A DNA stretch of 64,000 nucleotides from Azolla caroliniana. Lineage: Eukaryota; Polypodiophyta. Each line of letters begins with the position of its first letter. Position 1 is the first letter of the stretch. The position numbers were made by a program, and so were the translations under genes. Below the pieces are notes generated by a model. It was not told the origin of the DNA and made no database searches. It saw only the letters and a list, made by a program, of their open reading frames with translations. The stretch spans positions 12,276,001 through 12,340,000 of the forward strand of contig JBHGNT010000013.1 in NCBI GenBank assembly GCA_043228905.1, in the 5' to 3' direction. Below, one piece after another: positions 11,411 to 23,879 of the stretch.

Positions 11411-14400
11411 ATGGAGGAGCCTGTCAAAGGTGAAGTCAGGCGTTTGGCAGATATTTTCTCCACAGATGATACAGAGAGGGCCTCCCTTCATGTTAAGACT
11501 GCTATTGATTCTCAGAAACACACTCTTCGCACTCTTCAAGGTTTTGCTCACGAGAATGAGGAGCTCATAAAGCTTGTTGAGAATCTTCCAAATAAAGTAT
11601 CGCATAGCATAATGGTTAGTAAACAGCTCGCTCCTACACAACAGTATATGCGAATTAAGACATTTGGGTAGTACAGTAACCAATGAATCAAATTGATAAC
11701 CTATATACTCTACCTCTGTGATTTGGGATGTAGCCAACATGTGATTTAACAAAAGGCACTGGCATTTGACTATTTCAGTTTCTACATATCAGAGGTTAAT
11801 TGTACTAATTTGTGGGTGCTTCTTGTGGATGCATTGATTTGATAGTGTGGAATTTGGAATTGATGTGTGATGGGGAATAACAAATATTGTGGCCAGTGAC
11901 TGCATGACATGGATATTGAAACTCTTTTAACACACTAACTTAGCATACAAACACCAAGTAAACAGAAATTATTTTGAGGGCATTCTTCCCATTTATCGTA
12001 TCAAAACATAATTTTCCTGCCCTCCCTCTCATGTTTCTGGTGATTTGTAATGTTAACGAGGAAATCTATTTTGCTGTGAGTTGTAAATGCAATGGGAGTT
12101 TGTGACTGCTGAAAGCCCTTCACAAACAAAGATATTTTTCTATTAAAATTATTGATGTCCGCGAGGAAAACAGAAATGATTAGTCTTTCTATCTTGACAT
12201 GTTTTCAGGTTCCTTTTGGGAAATCGGCATTTTTTCCGGGCCGATTGGTGCATACAAACGAATTTTTGGTACTGATTTACCCTACATGTACCCAGTTTTA
12301 GTAACTTGAAAGGTTGATGAGCATCACTTTTGCTTCATTTATGCAGGTCCTCTTGGGTGAAAGCTATTATGCTGAGTGCTCTGCTAAACAAACAGTAGAA
12401 ATTTTGGACAGACGAGGAAATCTTTTGAATTCTAGAATTGATGCTGTCAAATCACAGCTTGCAGATCTTGATATGGAGTCTCGTTTCTTTAGTGAAACCA
12501 TTGCTGAAGCTTCTGTGAGTATGCTAGTTTGTATTTTTTTTTGGTCTTTTGGCTTGAAACTCACTTAATTTGTCCCTAATAGTTAAGATGCTGTAAGAGA
12601 AGTGAAATAATCAGATTTATAATAGTCTTTTATGGTAAGTGTGCAATTTTCTTCCATATATATTGAAATCCATGAAATTATTCTTGAAATTGTTTCTCTA
12701 CATATAATGTGCTGTTTAGATTAAGAGAGAGGACATCTGATGTGCTAGTTTGCATTTGGGGTGGCTTACGCTTTCTCCAATGTTCCATCAACATCAGAGG
12801 TCACAAAGAGTGTTACCCCTAAGGCAGGAAAGCTGCCACAGGATTGGATAATGATGATGGGCATTTCTGGACAGCTATACTGATAACTCTGATGCTGTTA
12901 TGACATGGACATGGACAATATGCTTTATCCCAATCTACCTCTGTAGATTTATCAAGGCTCAAAGTTCTATAAAAGGTTTGGTAGGATAGTTACTCTATGA
13001 AATACATAATTAACCTAGTGAACATAATAATAACCACATGGACAAGGCTTGAGACTTCTTTCTATCAATCATAAATCTTCCAAGCTAAGGTCCATTAGCT
13101 GGCTAGAGAAATGGGCAAAAGATGGAAGAGGTGCAGTAACAAAAGAGAAGAAAAGAGGAAAAAACCAACTACATTTCATTCTCGATCTTGCTGCCATTGT
13201 CAAGGAGAGCATGAGCAGCACAGCACTGAACCATTGACAAAGGTTTATACCCTTTAAAACAGCAATATAGATTAAGAAATGCAATTAGATAATCTCATGG
13301 TGACCAAGTCTTCTGCCAAGTTAAAATATAGGAAATTATGATCATCTTGTCAAGAATGTTTCATGTACCTTAGGGTACCAACGAATTTACCACAGCCTCA
13401 TGTCTTGATCTCTACTAGTTTTCTTAGGAATGTCCTAAGAATGATATTCTATAATCATATTTCTCTGGTTTAGGGTTCTCGTTTGTGTCAGTAAAAGTGC
13501 CATTCGTGCATTTCATATGGGAGAATTATATTCTCAATCATGTTTTATCACAGGGTGTTTCGTTGTGTGCTACAAGTACAGTTATTTTTATATCTGTAAC
13601 TTATGGGCCATTCATTAACATAAAATGAATTCCCCCTACCACCGTAACTAAATGATTACTTCCCCTATCTGCACAATGCAAGTTGCAAATGATGTGGAAT
13701 GCATAAAAACCTCATTTATCTTTTCAGCTATGTAAAACTCTGGCATCTTTGAATAATTCATGCTTGATTATTCAAGATCCTTTCACATTTTTCCTTAGAA
13801 ATTTGTTTTCTTCAGTGTATTGATCACTTGCTTCAGGAATTATGATAGCCATATATCAGATTATCGCTACTTCACTCTTAACCAAATTAATTTTCACTAA
13901 ACATGCAACATGGTGTCATACTAAAATGATTGGTCTTTGTGAACATTTTTTATGTCAACAGGCTGGTGTTGTAGACATCAGAGAGGAGTTTGTGGAGTCG
14001 GGCTCAATGGCAAAGTCAAGTCCTGTAGTCCTAGGTCAGCTTGATCAATATTGATAGAAATTAGAACATTTTATAACACATGTTCAAATCTTATATGGCT
14101 TAAAAACTCCAGAAAAGCATGGTGAAAGATCATTGCCAGTGTTAAGTGAAAATGTGATGGAAACGAACATTGTTGATTTAAAGGATGAAGACAAAGAGCA
14201 TGAACTCCTGATGGCACGTTTGGAGGAACTGGAAGCAGCAGAGGCTGCTGCAGAAGCATTGGAAAATGAGGATGAAGATAGATTTGAAGAGTTCATTTCT
14301 GAAACTAAAGATCGTGGTAGGAGGGAAATAAAAGATCTTCATGATAATAAAAAGATCTCTGATCAATCAAAAGATATAACTAAACTTAACAGTGAAGTAT

Positions 14401-15126
14401 TGGGAATGTCCCTTACGTGTGGAAGGCCAGATTTACGGAGTCCAGGTGACTTGTTGAAGGTCTATATCTTATATGTCAGCCTCTCATCCTGATAGTCATT
14501 CATGTGGCTTTTTGCTAATGACTAAACTATTCCCTTGCAGTTTGAGGAATGGAAGCAAAACAACACAGTGAAAAGTAATTATTGAAGTTCAATAATTGTT
14601 GAGCTATTTCTTTTTTCATTTTTGTCCTAATCTAATACTACATGCTCCTACCTCAGCAAGTGACAATGTTGCTGAAAAGACGAGTCAAGCCATAACTTTG
14701 TCAGCTCAAAAAGAAATTAATAGAAAGCAGCAGGTTGAGTTGATGCAAACTGGTTCCCAGAAGAGCATAGAAACTTTAATCCCTGAAAAGAGTTCCAAAG
14801 TCACAGAAATATCTGATATGCAAAAGAAAAGAGAAATCTCAAGTGCTAAAAAGGTCTGATACTGCATGATTGACATTTTCAACCGTATTTAAATGCATGA
14901 AAGAGTTTTAATTCATGGCTGGATCTGTGCTACAGATATTCACTGGTACTGTATTGGAGCGAACTGAGTCAACACCAGAAGTTCCGAAGGTTTGTTTTAG
15001 AATGGGCATGATGAAATTCTTACATTTTGATATACCTTTGACTCATTTTTATGTTCCTAGCAGGGCCCGAACAAGACCCAAACTCGACCACTTTCCAAAT
15101 TCAAAATGAGACAAACAGACAGGTGA
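11411..15126 (+). CDS. URI1: URI-type unconventional prefoldin, RPB5-interacting protein (9 exons, 399 aa)
   Basis: Exons are 11411-11614, 12209-12268, 12347-12514, 13962-14034, 14113-14459, 14541-14574, 14657-14853, 14936-14989 and 15064-15126. All junctions are GT-AG and keep frame. Residues 1 to about 145 form an alpha-type prefoldin domain, with the conserved core VPFGKSAFFPGRLVHTNEFL (entirely exon 2) and VLLGESYYAECSAKQTVE (exon 3). Then comes VVDIREEF, an acidic helical stretch LMARLEELEAAEAAAEAL (about 201-218), and two short C-terminal boxes, IFTGTVLERTE and RPLSKFKM. This is the domain order known for URI. URI is a prefoldin-like cochaperone that binds RNA polymerase subunit RPB5 and works with the R2TP complex in polymerase assembly. 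The start MEEPVKG fits plant URI proteins. Intron 3 is 1.45 kb; intron 4 is only 78 bp. Confidence 0.9.
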
Positions 15127-16442
15127 AAGTCTCCAGGCAGTGTCAATCTTTTTTCAGTATTCAAAGTTTATATGATGGTGGCTTGAAAAAGAGAAACTTC
15201 ATGGTTTGAACACAAGCATCTATGCAATAGCTGATGCCATTGAGTTTGCTTTCACACGACTTATTGATCAATGCTAAAAAAACTTACTGACCCAGTATTG
15301 ACCCCTTGTTAAATTCACAATGAGGCAAATGGAAAGATCAAATTTTCTTGCAAGTGTAAATATTTTACAACATTGTTTCAGAATTCTTCATGCCCATATG
15401 GATTGAAAAACTGTATGGAAAATTGATATATGTTGTCATGCTTTGAAAGCATGGACGCAATAGCTGAGCAATGCTACTCCATTACATTTCATCCTTGAAA
15501 CAGTTAATGGCAGCAGGAACAATTCTCAACTTTACAGAAGATCATCCCATGGCCTGGTGGGTCTACAAAGTTTTGATTGCAAATTCGCTGCATAATCATG
15601 GGGTGACTTTTTGTACTGGTTTTTGTAACCTAAATTTTTGGGCTGGAAAATTGGAATTGAATAATCTTGTTTATGATTCATTCAATAGGGTATTTGGTTG
15701 TCATGAATCTAGTAAACCAATTTAGAACTCTATATTAGACCAATTAGCATAATGTCAATCTTAAGAAGGAAATAAATTATAGCGTGTGTGTGCACGTGCG
15801 TGCATGATTTGTTATTATTATTGGTAAACTAGTTTGAACCGTTTCTTGATTTGTGTGTTATCTTTATGTAGCATCCATGCCAATCTTCTTTGTATAATGC
15901 CTTTCATGGGAGGGATAGAAATATCAATTTTTTCTTCCTAGGTCCAACCCACTTGCATGTCTTCCTGAACTTTTCTCTCATTCTCTTCTTTTTAGACCCC
16001 TTCAAATAAACCAGGAGCAGTTTGTAGATTCTATTTGAAAAGAGATAGAAAGATAAGTTGAAAGCGGAGATGAAAAGGAGTGAATAGATAGAGATATTCT
16101 AAACAAAGTGACATTTAAATGAAAGAAAAGAATGCAGCAAAAGTACATTTATACAAGGCCTCTAAACTGAAAAGGGAGCATTTGGCATTACCAAAAAATA
16201 AGTACAAAGAGAGATGGACTTATGTCATGGGAGATAAAGAAAGAAAGATATATTAATGTCTTCTAAGGCTAAAATTGGCCCATGAGACAAATGGTTTACA
16301 ACAAAAAATGGGATATTTACCCATTCATCGAAAGTAAAAAATAAAAATAAAAATAAGACAAAAATAGAGTTTTAAGCTAAATAGTTATAGTAAAATAACA
16401 AACATGTTTTACAATGAAAATGATGTTATATTAGGTCTAATT
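15127..16442. other. Intergenic, 3' flank of the URI gene
   Basis: AT-rich sequence with no coding potential I can support. It holds the URI 3' untranslated region of unknown length and short A/T runs. The string gacccaaactcgacc near the last exon recurs weakly as gacccagtattgacc (15290-15305) with following tgttaaattcacaatgaggcaaa. This suggests an old local duplication of the final exon neighbourhood. Confidence 0.4.
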
Positions 16443-17140
16443 TCATTTCCATCCAAGTCTCTCAAAGAGAAACGAGAGGTCAAAGGGTTTCAATGTGGAT
16501 GTGGCCCATGGTCCCAATGTAAAAGGTACCCCAACCATAGCTTCTAGTTGATGTAACTCACGTTCCCTTATCTTCTTAATCTTTTCTACTCCGTGGTGAC
16601 TTGTTTTGAAGCTCAACATTCGAGGGCGTTTGGTTGTTCTTTGCATTTCAGCTTCCTCAAGGGAGAGGCATAAGTGTATCCATATTCATCGTCTCCCCTT
16701 GTTCTTGAAAAATTACACTAGTTACAAGTTGATGAATAGTAAAAGGGTTATGGCTAACACTTTGTAATTTATTCTCCCTATGTTGTTTTAGCTCTAAGAT
16801 ATACCTACCTAGTCTCTTTACATCCAGGGTATCTAATAGTTTGGAAAGGGTGGGAGAGGGTCCTAATATGTCTTGGTATTCCGCCCGTATCTTGGCATAA
16901 GTTAGGCACTTGCATGTGAAGTGATACTCATCCTCTCTCTCTATGTGGCATAACCTACATAGCCTTTCCTCTAGGGACTCTATCGGGAGATGATATCCTA
17001 AGTTGGCCAATGGCCACCCTTAGTGCATTTGATAAGAATGTATCTAAATATCTTGGTTGTGTAATAAAACCTAACTTAGATAAGTGCAAGAGATAACGCA
17101 ATGATAAATGAGCTTTAATGAAATAATTGATGCTACCCAA
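16443..17140 (-). mobile_element. LINE reverse-transcriptase C-terminal remnant
   Basis: Two overlapping minus-strand frames resemble the end of a plant LINE ORF2. At 16955-17140 the string NALRVAIGQLRISSPDRVP is seen, and at 16657-17010 CRLCHIEREDEYHFTCKCLTY is followed by LGRYILELKQHREN. The C-X2-C-X8-H-X3-C pattern matches the zinc-binding tail after reverse transcriptase in many plant LINEs. The two parts are in different frames, so at least one frameshift separates them. Further upstream parts were not found. Confidence 0.6.
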
Positions 17141-17439
17141 ATTCTTAAATTGGGAGCCTTTCCTTCAGATAAACTTAATTGCAACCTAGACATCAATCAG
17201 TGATCCCCAAGGACTGACTCCATTGGGATTGATTTTTGAGAACCAAGTAAATGCTGGAACTTGAGTCTGTTGGGATCCTCTTCATTGAGTTACCAATGCC
17301 ACAAAGGAGGGATCCATGTTATTATTTCATTGTGGGATTCCCCCCTTGAGCATTTGAACAAGTATGAACATAAGTCTTTGTTGAAACAAGCATATGTAGA
17401 ACCTTAACTTGAGATTTGTGAAGCATGTAACAATCGACA

Positions 17440-17835
17440 ACAATTTGATTTGGTTCGAGAGTGTCCAAACTGAACCATTTGAAATTTTTGAAACCTGAAC
17501 CTTAAATTGTTTAAACCGAACCGTTAGGTAAAAATCCTAACCATTAAACCGTGGTTTCAGTTTTCAACCTAGGTCAAAATTTAAATTTTTTCATTATTTC
17601 AAATTTTAAAGATTTTTCCAAAAATGTGAGAATTATGCTTAAAAATGAAAAGGTTGTTTTAAAATAATAACAATAAATTATTTATTTTTAATTTTAAAAA
17701 TTAAAATTCATCAAACTATTAAACCTTTTAAACCACAGTTTCAAACTGTTAAAATTAAACCGTTCATCCCAAACCAAACCAAACCGTTTAAACCGTTAAG
17801 CCACGGTTTCACGGTTCAGCCGATTGTTAGAACAT
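17440..17835. repeat. Cluster of AAACCG/CGGTTT motifs
   Basis: Within about 400 bp the motif aaccg and its complement cggtt occur many times, including gaaccgttaggt, aaaccgtggtttcag, aaaccgttcatccc, aaaccgtttaaaccgttaagcc and acggtttcacggttc. The tract flanks an A/T-rich core at 17580-17700. Part of it is palindromic. It may be a low-complexity or short inverted-repeat element. I do not recognise a named family. Confidence 0.5.
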
Positions 17836-20269
17836 GTGTAGCCATGGAACCTCACGTGAAGGACATTACATACTTTTGCTTAAGCATAAATTAGTAGACG
17901 CTCTAATTTTATCCTCTATTTCACTTAACATAAAGTTATGCCTTCAATTTATTGCATCTAAATACATAATAATGGTAAATAGTTCATATGAATGCAAACA
18001 ATCTAATTGGCTATTATGATGACATTGAAGATTGGTTGCTTAAATGTCACATCTACATGGTAACATTATGAACTTTATTCATGAAACCCATGTGGACATG
18101 AGATTGTCAATGCAATCCAAATATGTCAACTTCATCTAGTTGTTTAAGAAACGTGTTTCATAGACTAGCGCATCCTATGTGTACCTTTACGATGTCTTTT
18201 GTTCTCTTCCCCTTGTATACATATATAGTTGCGAGTCAAATAATAAACTTTATCTATGGAACATTGCTCATTGATTTGTTCAAATCATGTATACATTGCA
18301 TAGTGATCGTGCAAACCAAAAGCTTGTTAATATCACGCTAAGTCTTTGAGTCACATTGATATTTGTATATTTATCTAATGTTGTGATCCTAAGTAAATTG
18401 TTAGGATGTCTCATAAGTTATACAAAAGGAAATATCAGAGTGAGAGGATTATCCATATCATAGGTGGCCTCAAGCTAGTGAGTCCAGGACCTTATTATAT
18501 GTAGCATGCGTCTCAAAATTCCACACCACCCAAGTTGCATGGATATAACTATCTTTTGACAAGGAGCCCCAAATATAAATCATTTATGGGCAATAATTAG
18601 TTACCATAATTTTCATAAGTACCCCAAACAAGTTGTGCATCAGGCAACGTTATTACAGGGGAAATGGAGTGACGTTGTAGCCACACTAAATAGCCAATAT
18701 GATGGCATCACGTGTAGATCTAACGAAGCCGAAAGACAATGATCAACCTTCATCCAACAATGGTCATCCTCTCCCTTTCTTGAGTCAGTGGGCCTCCACA
18801 TAAGATGAACTATCGAGTCCCTTTTGGGATTTGTATATAACATTCTCAACTGTAAAATTTGATAATAATGAAAGGAGTTTTGTTTTTTGGAAAAAAAAGT
18901 ACCCCAAACAAACTTAATAGTTGTACATATATGCATATGCAAGATATGTCTATCCTTCGACACTCTACTTTGGAAATGTAAAAAAGCAAAGAATATAAAT
19001 GTACATGACCTCCGTTATGAATATCCTATGAGGTACAAGGAGTATGCGAAATGCACAAGTATTCGCATGCTAGTTTCTTATTAGATTGCAATCGGTCTCG
19101 TGGACATTCAAAAAATAAGGTGTGTATATATATATTATAATCACACAATGTTCTTACTTTTTAAGTTTAGTGACATACAAATTTTGAAATAATATGTTAT
19201 ATATGAAAATGTGCGAATATTTCATCCTGACGTTAGATCATTACTTTTCATAAGTGTTTTGTATATTGTATTTCATAAACAATGCATCTTAATGTATAAG
19301 TCCTTGATACACATGTAAGTTCGCTTAACCCTTAACATTGGCATGCACGCGCAATTCAAACTGATATGGCCATTGGCATAAGGATACTTTATTCTTTGTT
19401 TCCATAAATGTTTGAAGTTGGAATCACATTCTATTAGGTAGACATTGACATGGGCATGAAAACCTCTACCTTCTTTTGTTATTGAAGGGAGAATACTCAC
19501 ACACCTACTTGCCACGAGGTTCCTATAGAATGATGATCATATTTATATAGAGACTTCAACCATAATGTTGACAATGGAGAATATCACATATACATAAAAT
19601 TATATTTATATAGCCCGAATTGAGAGGTACTACTATTAAATATATTTGAGCATCCAAGATAATGCATGAAATAATATATGGATGCTCATGGAAGCACTCT
19701 TAAGAGTTTTGGGAAAGAGGACACATATAGGGTTTGATAACAATTTATGCACATCATATTTTCTTTTGGCACACTTTCAGTATAATGTTGATACTACTCA
19801 CATGTCAAACATAAAATCAAATGAATGCCATTAGTATTTTAGCAACATGCAACTTCATGATAATAAAGTTTGAGACATTATAAATAAAGTATAAGATGGT
19901 CGCTCAAAATACACTCCATGTATAAACTTCTCTTACACCATATGATACAATGTACGTGTAATCGAAGATATAAACTCTGTAATTCGAAGAAAACATTATG
20001 ACTTGGTAAAGCAATATGATGACTTGTGGAATATCCTTGTTTAATTATGAACATTCTTGTGTCACCTCGAGTATAAATATTTGGGGGGGGGGGGGAGGAG
20101 GAGGGTATTCGAGTGTAAATATCTGGAAACTGTCTCCATCAATACCCCCCCCCCCCCAAATAAATAAATAAATAAATAAAATAAAATCAATTAACACAAA
20201 ATAATGTGAAAATAATTTTCTGCTTGACAGTGACGTTAAATTCTCGGCAATTCTCAACGCGCGCGTTAG

Positions 20270-20270
<1 letters not shown>
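17836..20270. other. Intergenic, no gene seen
   Basis: AT-rich sequence without supportable coding regions. Near its right end a G13 run (20083-20095) and a C13 run (20145-20157) face each other. They are embedded in a partial inverted repeat with gtataaatattt near the G-run and gtgtaaatatct between. A short (AAAT)n tract follows at 20158-20180. The final part lies directly upstream of the TBC gene. Confidence 0.5.

Positions 20271-20344
<74 letters not shown>
20271..20344. repeat. (CA)37 microsatellite
   Basis: An uninterrupted 74-bp CA dinucleotide tract lies 211 bp upstream of the TBC start codon. It is followed by a gcaaacaga repeat and a GAA-rich tract (20390-20430), probably in the 5' untranslated region or core promoter of that gene. 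Confidence 0.95.
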
Positions 20345-20345
<1 letters not shown>

Positions 20346-20554
20346 CAAACAGAGCAAACAGAGCAAACAGAGTAACAGAGAAACAGAGAGAGAAGAAGAA
20401 GAAGAAGAGGAAGAAGGAGAAGAAGAAAGCAGGGTGTGTATAAAGATTTCTAAAGAAGGAGGCCTCTGTCTGAGAGACAGAGAGGCTGTGGTTATGCAGC
20501 ATCGCTAAAAAGCTTCTTGCTTTCATTTCCTTGCCTGTATGTGTATATGCATGT

Positions 20555-23218
20555 ATGGCCGATCTCCGCATAAAGAAGATCGTCGGAGGCATGAGAAGCA
20601 GTAGAAACCTGTATCACAGCATCCCTGTCTCACCTCCAGAGGATCTTCTTCACCAGGAAGAAGAAAAAGAAGAAGAAGAAGAAGATGATGATGATGATGA
20701 AAATGATGATGATGAAGAAGACGAAGAAGAAGGAATGTCTCCTCCAAAACAGCAGAATCATCATCATGATCAATATCAGAAGAAGAAGAAGAAGAAGAAG
20801 AAGAAGAAAGAGGCGTGGAATGAATCTGCTCCCCTTCCTCCTAATCTCTCAAGGAAGAACATGACGGTCCGAATGGTGGATCTGTACGATTTCACGGTCG
20901 AAGGGACTGTGGAGGATGCACAAACACTGAATGAGGTGAAAGAGAGAGTGAGAGAGCAAGGTCGGCTATGGTGGAGTTTAGAAGCTTCCAAAGGCGTGGG
21001 ATGGTATCTACAACCTGAGATTTCTTCACTCACACCTTCCGCTGGTGTTCCAGTTATGAATTCACAAACACTTATTCATAACACTGGAAAGCTTATCATT
21101 CCATCCCCAGTCTCCATTGTTACTGTTACCAATACTTTGCTTCTCAAGAAGCTTATTAGGAAAGGTATTCCACCCAACCTTCGGCCGAAAGTATGGCTAT
21201 CTGTATCAGGTGCTGCAAAAAAGAGGTCTTCATCTCCAGATAGCTATTTCACGGATCTTTGCTCGGTTTCCCATAGTATCTCCACTGCTTCCACGAGGCA
21301 AATTGATCATGTGAGTTCTTCGATGATGCATTTGTCACCTGTTTTGTAATGCATTAAGTAATTGTTAGACATTTTTTACTGCAACAATTTTTTCTTTTGT
21401 ATATGTTCTTCAATCATGTAACGTCTCGGAGGATGTATTTTTTAGCTCTTTTGTATACATTTTTTGACCATATAAGATTATACATTTTTTGCTGCAACAA
21501 TTTTTTCTTTTGTATATGTTCTTCGATCATGTAACGTCTCGGAGGATGTATTTTTTAGCTCTTTTGTATAAATTTTTTAACCATATAAGATTATGCATTT
21601 TGCTATGATAATATCACTTTTTCTTGCATGTATTCTCAATTAATGTAAGTTAATGACTGTGCGGATCTGATAGGATTTGGCGCGGACTTTTCCGTCTCAT
21701 CCATGGTTAGATTCAGTTGAAGCCCAAGCAGCACTTCGCAGAGTCCTTGTCGCCTACTCTCTTCGTGATTCACATGTTGGATATTGTCAAGTAAGCAGTA
21801 AGTTTTTTTGATACAGCATTTTGCTTTTTGAAATACGACTGCTGTTCATAGATTCAAAATCTACATGCATCAAGTCTAATTTTCTTTGTTTTTCATACAG
21901 GGTATGAATTTTATTGCAGCACTTCTTCTATTAGTCATGAAGAAGGAAGAAGATGCATTCTGGATGTTGGCTGTGCTTATAGAGAATGTGCTGTTTGAGG
22001 ATTGCTATACGAACAACCTTTCTGGATCACATGTAGAGCAGAGGGTTTTCAAGGACCTACTGAATAATAAATGCCCAAGGTAGAAGAACTAAACAATGTA
22101 GTGTAGCATTTTTACCAACATTGATTTGGTTTTATCATACGTGGTTTCCTAACCTTACAGTTGGAACAAAAGAATGGTTTACTTGCCATTGCTGTTTTCT
22201 TATTTGATTTTGATTGCTCATGGTTTCCTAATCTTAACAGGCTGGCAGCTCATCTAGAGCTTATAGGCTTTGATGTTTCCCTTGTGATTACTGAGTGGTT
22301 TCTATGTCTGTTTGCCAAGAGTCTACCATCAGAGGTAAAAAACGAAAAGAACATTTTCACGCGTTGCATTGTATCTGTCCAAATCTCAACTTACAGTTTT
22401 GTGCATTGTATCTGAATGGTTGATCGTAGACAACGATGCGAGTGTGGGATGTCCTTTTTAATGAGGGTGCAAAAGTCTTATTTAGAGTGGCACTTGCGCT
22501 TTTTAAGGTGCGGGTACATCTCTTTCTATGTCTCTGTTTTTCAACTTGGAGGAGTCATATTGTAAAGTAACATTCTTATTTCTTTCTACTTTTGCATGCT
22601 TGGATTCCTTTTTATTGTTTCATGTCATTTTGAGCACAACTTCTACGTGATCAGATGGTTTTTTCATACATCATATTTAACTGAAAACATGCGTCGGTTG
22701 CATCAGAGTATAAATCTAGAGTTTAAATGTTCACGCAGTACTTTGGTGTACATGTGATTTGCAATATTTGTATGGCTTGCATTGCTGCTGACCTTTTAAA
22801 TTCTTCTGCTTGATGAAGTTAATCGAGGATCTAATCAAAGAGCATTTTGTTACAGAGTTATGTGACTGAAGTTAATCACTTTATATGTTATAGATGAAAG
22901 AAGAGGAGTTGTTGGGTGCTCAGCAAATGCACGAGGTTGTTTGCGTCTTCCAGTCTGCAACACGCCATCTATTTGACCCTGATGCCCTCTTAAAGGTGCA
23001 AATAATTTTGGAAAAATCCTTTGGAGTTGGGAAACGAAATTTAGATTGTGCTGAAGTGGGTATGTTTCTTATGACAGATTGCATTTGAAAAGCTGGGTTC
23101 CATGACAACTCACACTATTGCCAAACATCGGTCAAAGCAGAAAGTAGTAGTTATGGAAGAGCTCGAGCAAAGAATCAAAAGACTGAACACAACTTCATAT
23201 GATATAAAGGAAAGCTGA
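20555..23218 (+). CDS. TBC-domain Rab GTPase-activating protein (7 exons, 488 aa)
   Basis: Exons are 20555-21310, 21674-21790, 21901-22079, 22241-22334, 22430-22507, 22894-22995 and 23078-23218. All are GT-AG and in frame. TBC proteins act as GAPs for Rab GTPases in membrane traffic, supplying an arginine and a glutamine finger. Both are present: the IxxDxxR motif is IDHDLAR (R at about 256, spanning the exon 1/2 junction), followed by TFPSHPW, and YCQGMNF (Q at about 291) spans exons 2/3. The domain continues through [12 protein letters not shown], the [18 protein letters not shown] block and [10 protein letters not shown]. The N-terminal 70 residues contain an acidic E/D run and a K10 run encoded by simple repeats. 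The [21 protein letters not shown] block marks the TBC start near residue 200. The C-terminus is a short charged helix. The exact Rab target cannot be told. Confidence 0.92.
21371..21596. repeat. 113-bp tandem duplication in TBC intron 1
   Basis: Two adjacent copies, starting at 21371 and 21484, share attttttNctgcaacaatttt, gtaacgtctcggaggatg and ccatataagattat. They differ at only a few bases. The duplication lies wholly within intron 1 and does not affect splice sites. Confidence 0.9.
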
Positions 23219-23692
23219 GTCTTGTGATTTTGTTTGCTGTTGCTTGCTTATCTATATATATAGTACATGTCTTGTCACATTCTATTTCACTGATTTTGCT
23301 ATGTGCCTTGCATCATTGACGGAAAGTGGAACTGTAAAAAAATGAAGAGTTGGAATCGGAATGCTTGGGTTTTGGGTTGTTTGTATATAATAAAGAGGGA
23401 ATCAAACACAACAATCTGTGTTTGTGGTGGATGGGAAAGAAGATGTTGGGAACCGAAATTTAAATTATGATGTTTGGAACGAGTTTGTTATGATATCTTG
23501 TTCTTCTCCACCCCTTAAATAGTTTTCTGAACATTGCTGTCTGTGTGGTAGCTAAATACAATATATACATTTACACATTGTGGTTGAAGCAAATGTCAAT
23601 TGTAAAGCCACTATTTGGTGCAAAGTGTGGCATGTTCTCAAAACTAAAATGCATGTGAAAATCTTAAATGACTGCAACATCTTGCTTCCTAT

Positions 23693-23758
23693 TTCGTGGG
23701 TCTTGAACCCACAATCATTGTATGTTGCCAATTGCAAGCTTTACAACCACAACACTGT
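23693..23758 (-). repeat. tRNA-like (SINE head) sequence
   Basis: Read on the minus strand, a B-box-like gggttcaagacc (23699-23710) follows an A-box-like tgtggttgtaaagc about 30 bp upstream. The surroundings do not form a full cloverleaf. It resembles the other tRNA-like modules of this window. Confidence 0.4.
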
Positions 23759-23879
23759 TATTGTATATATGTATATATTCAAATTTTATACAATATAGTT
23801 GTAACATTATAAGCGTAACATTATGCTTCCATGATGTATTAGCAGGTGATGTTTTGTTTTATTGACTTTTGAAGTCATT

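Noticed and set aside
20206-20508. Open frames over the CA repeat encoding HTHT or CVCV runs
   Set aside because: Pure microsatellite translation in the 5' flank of the TBC gene.
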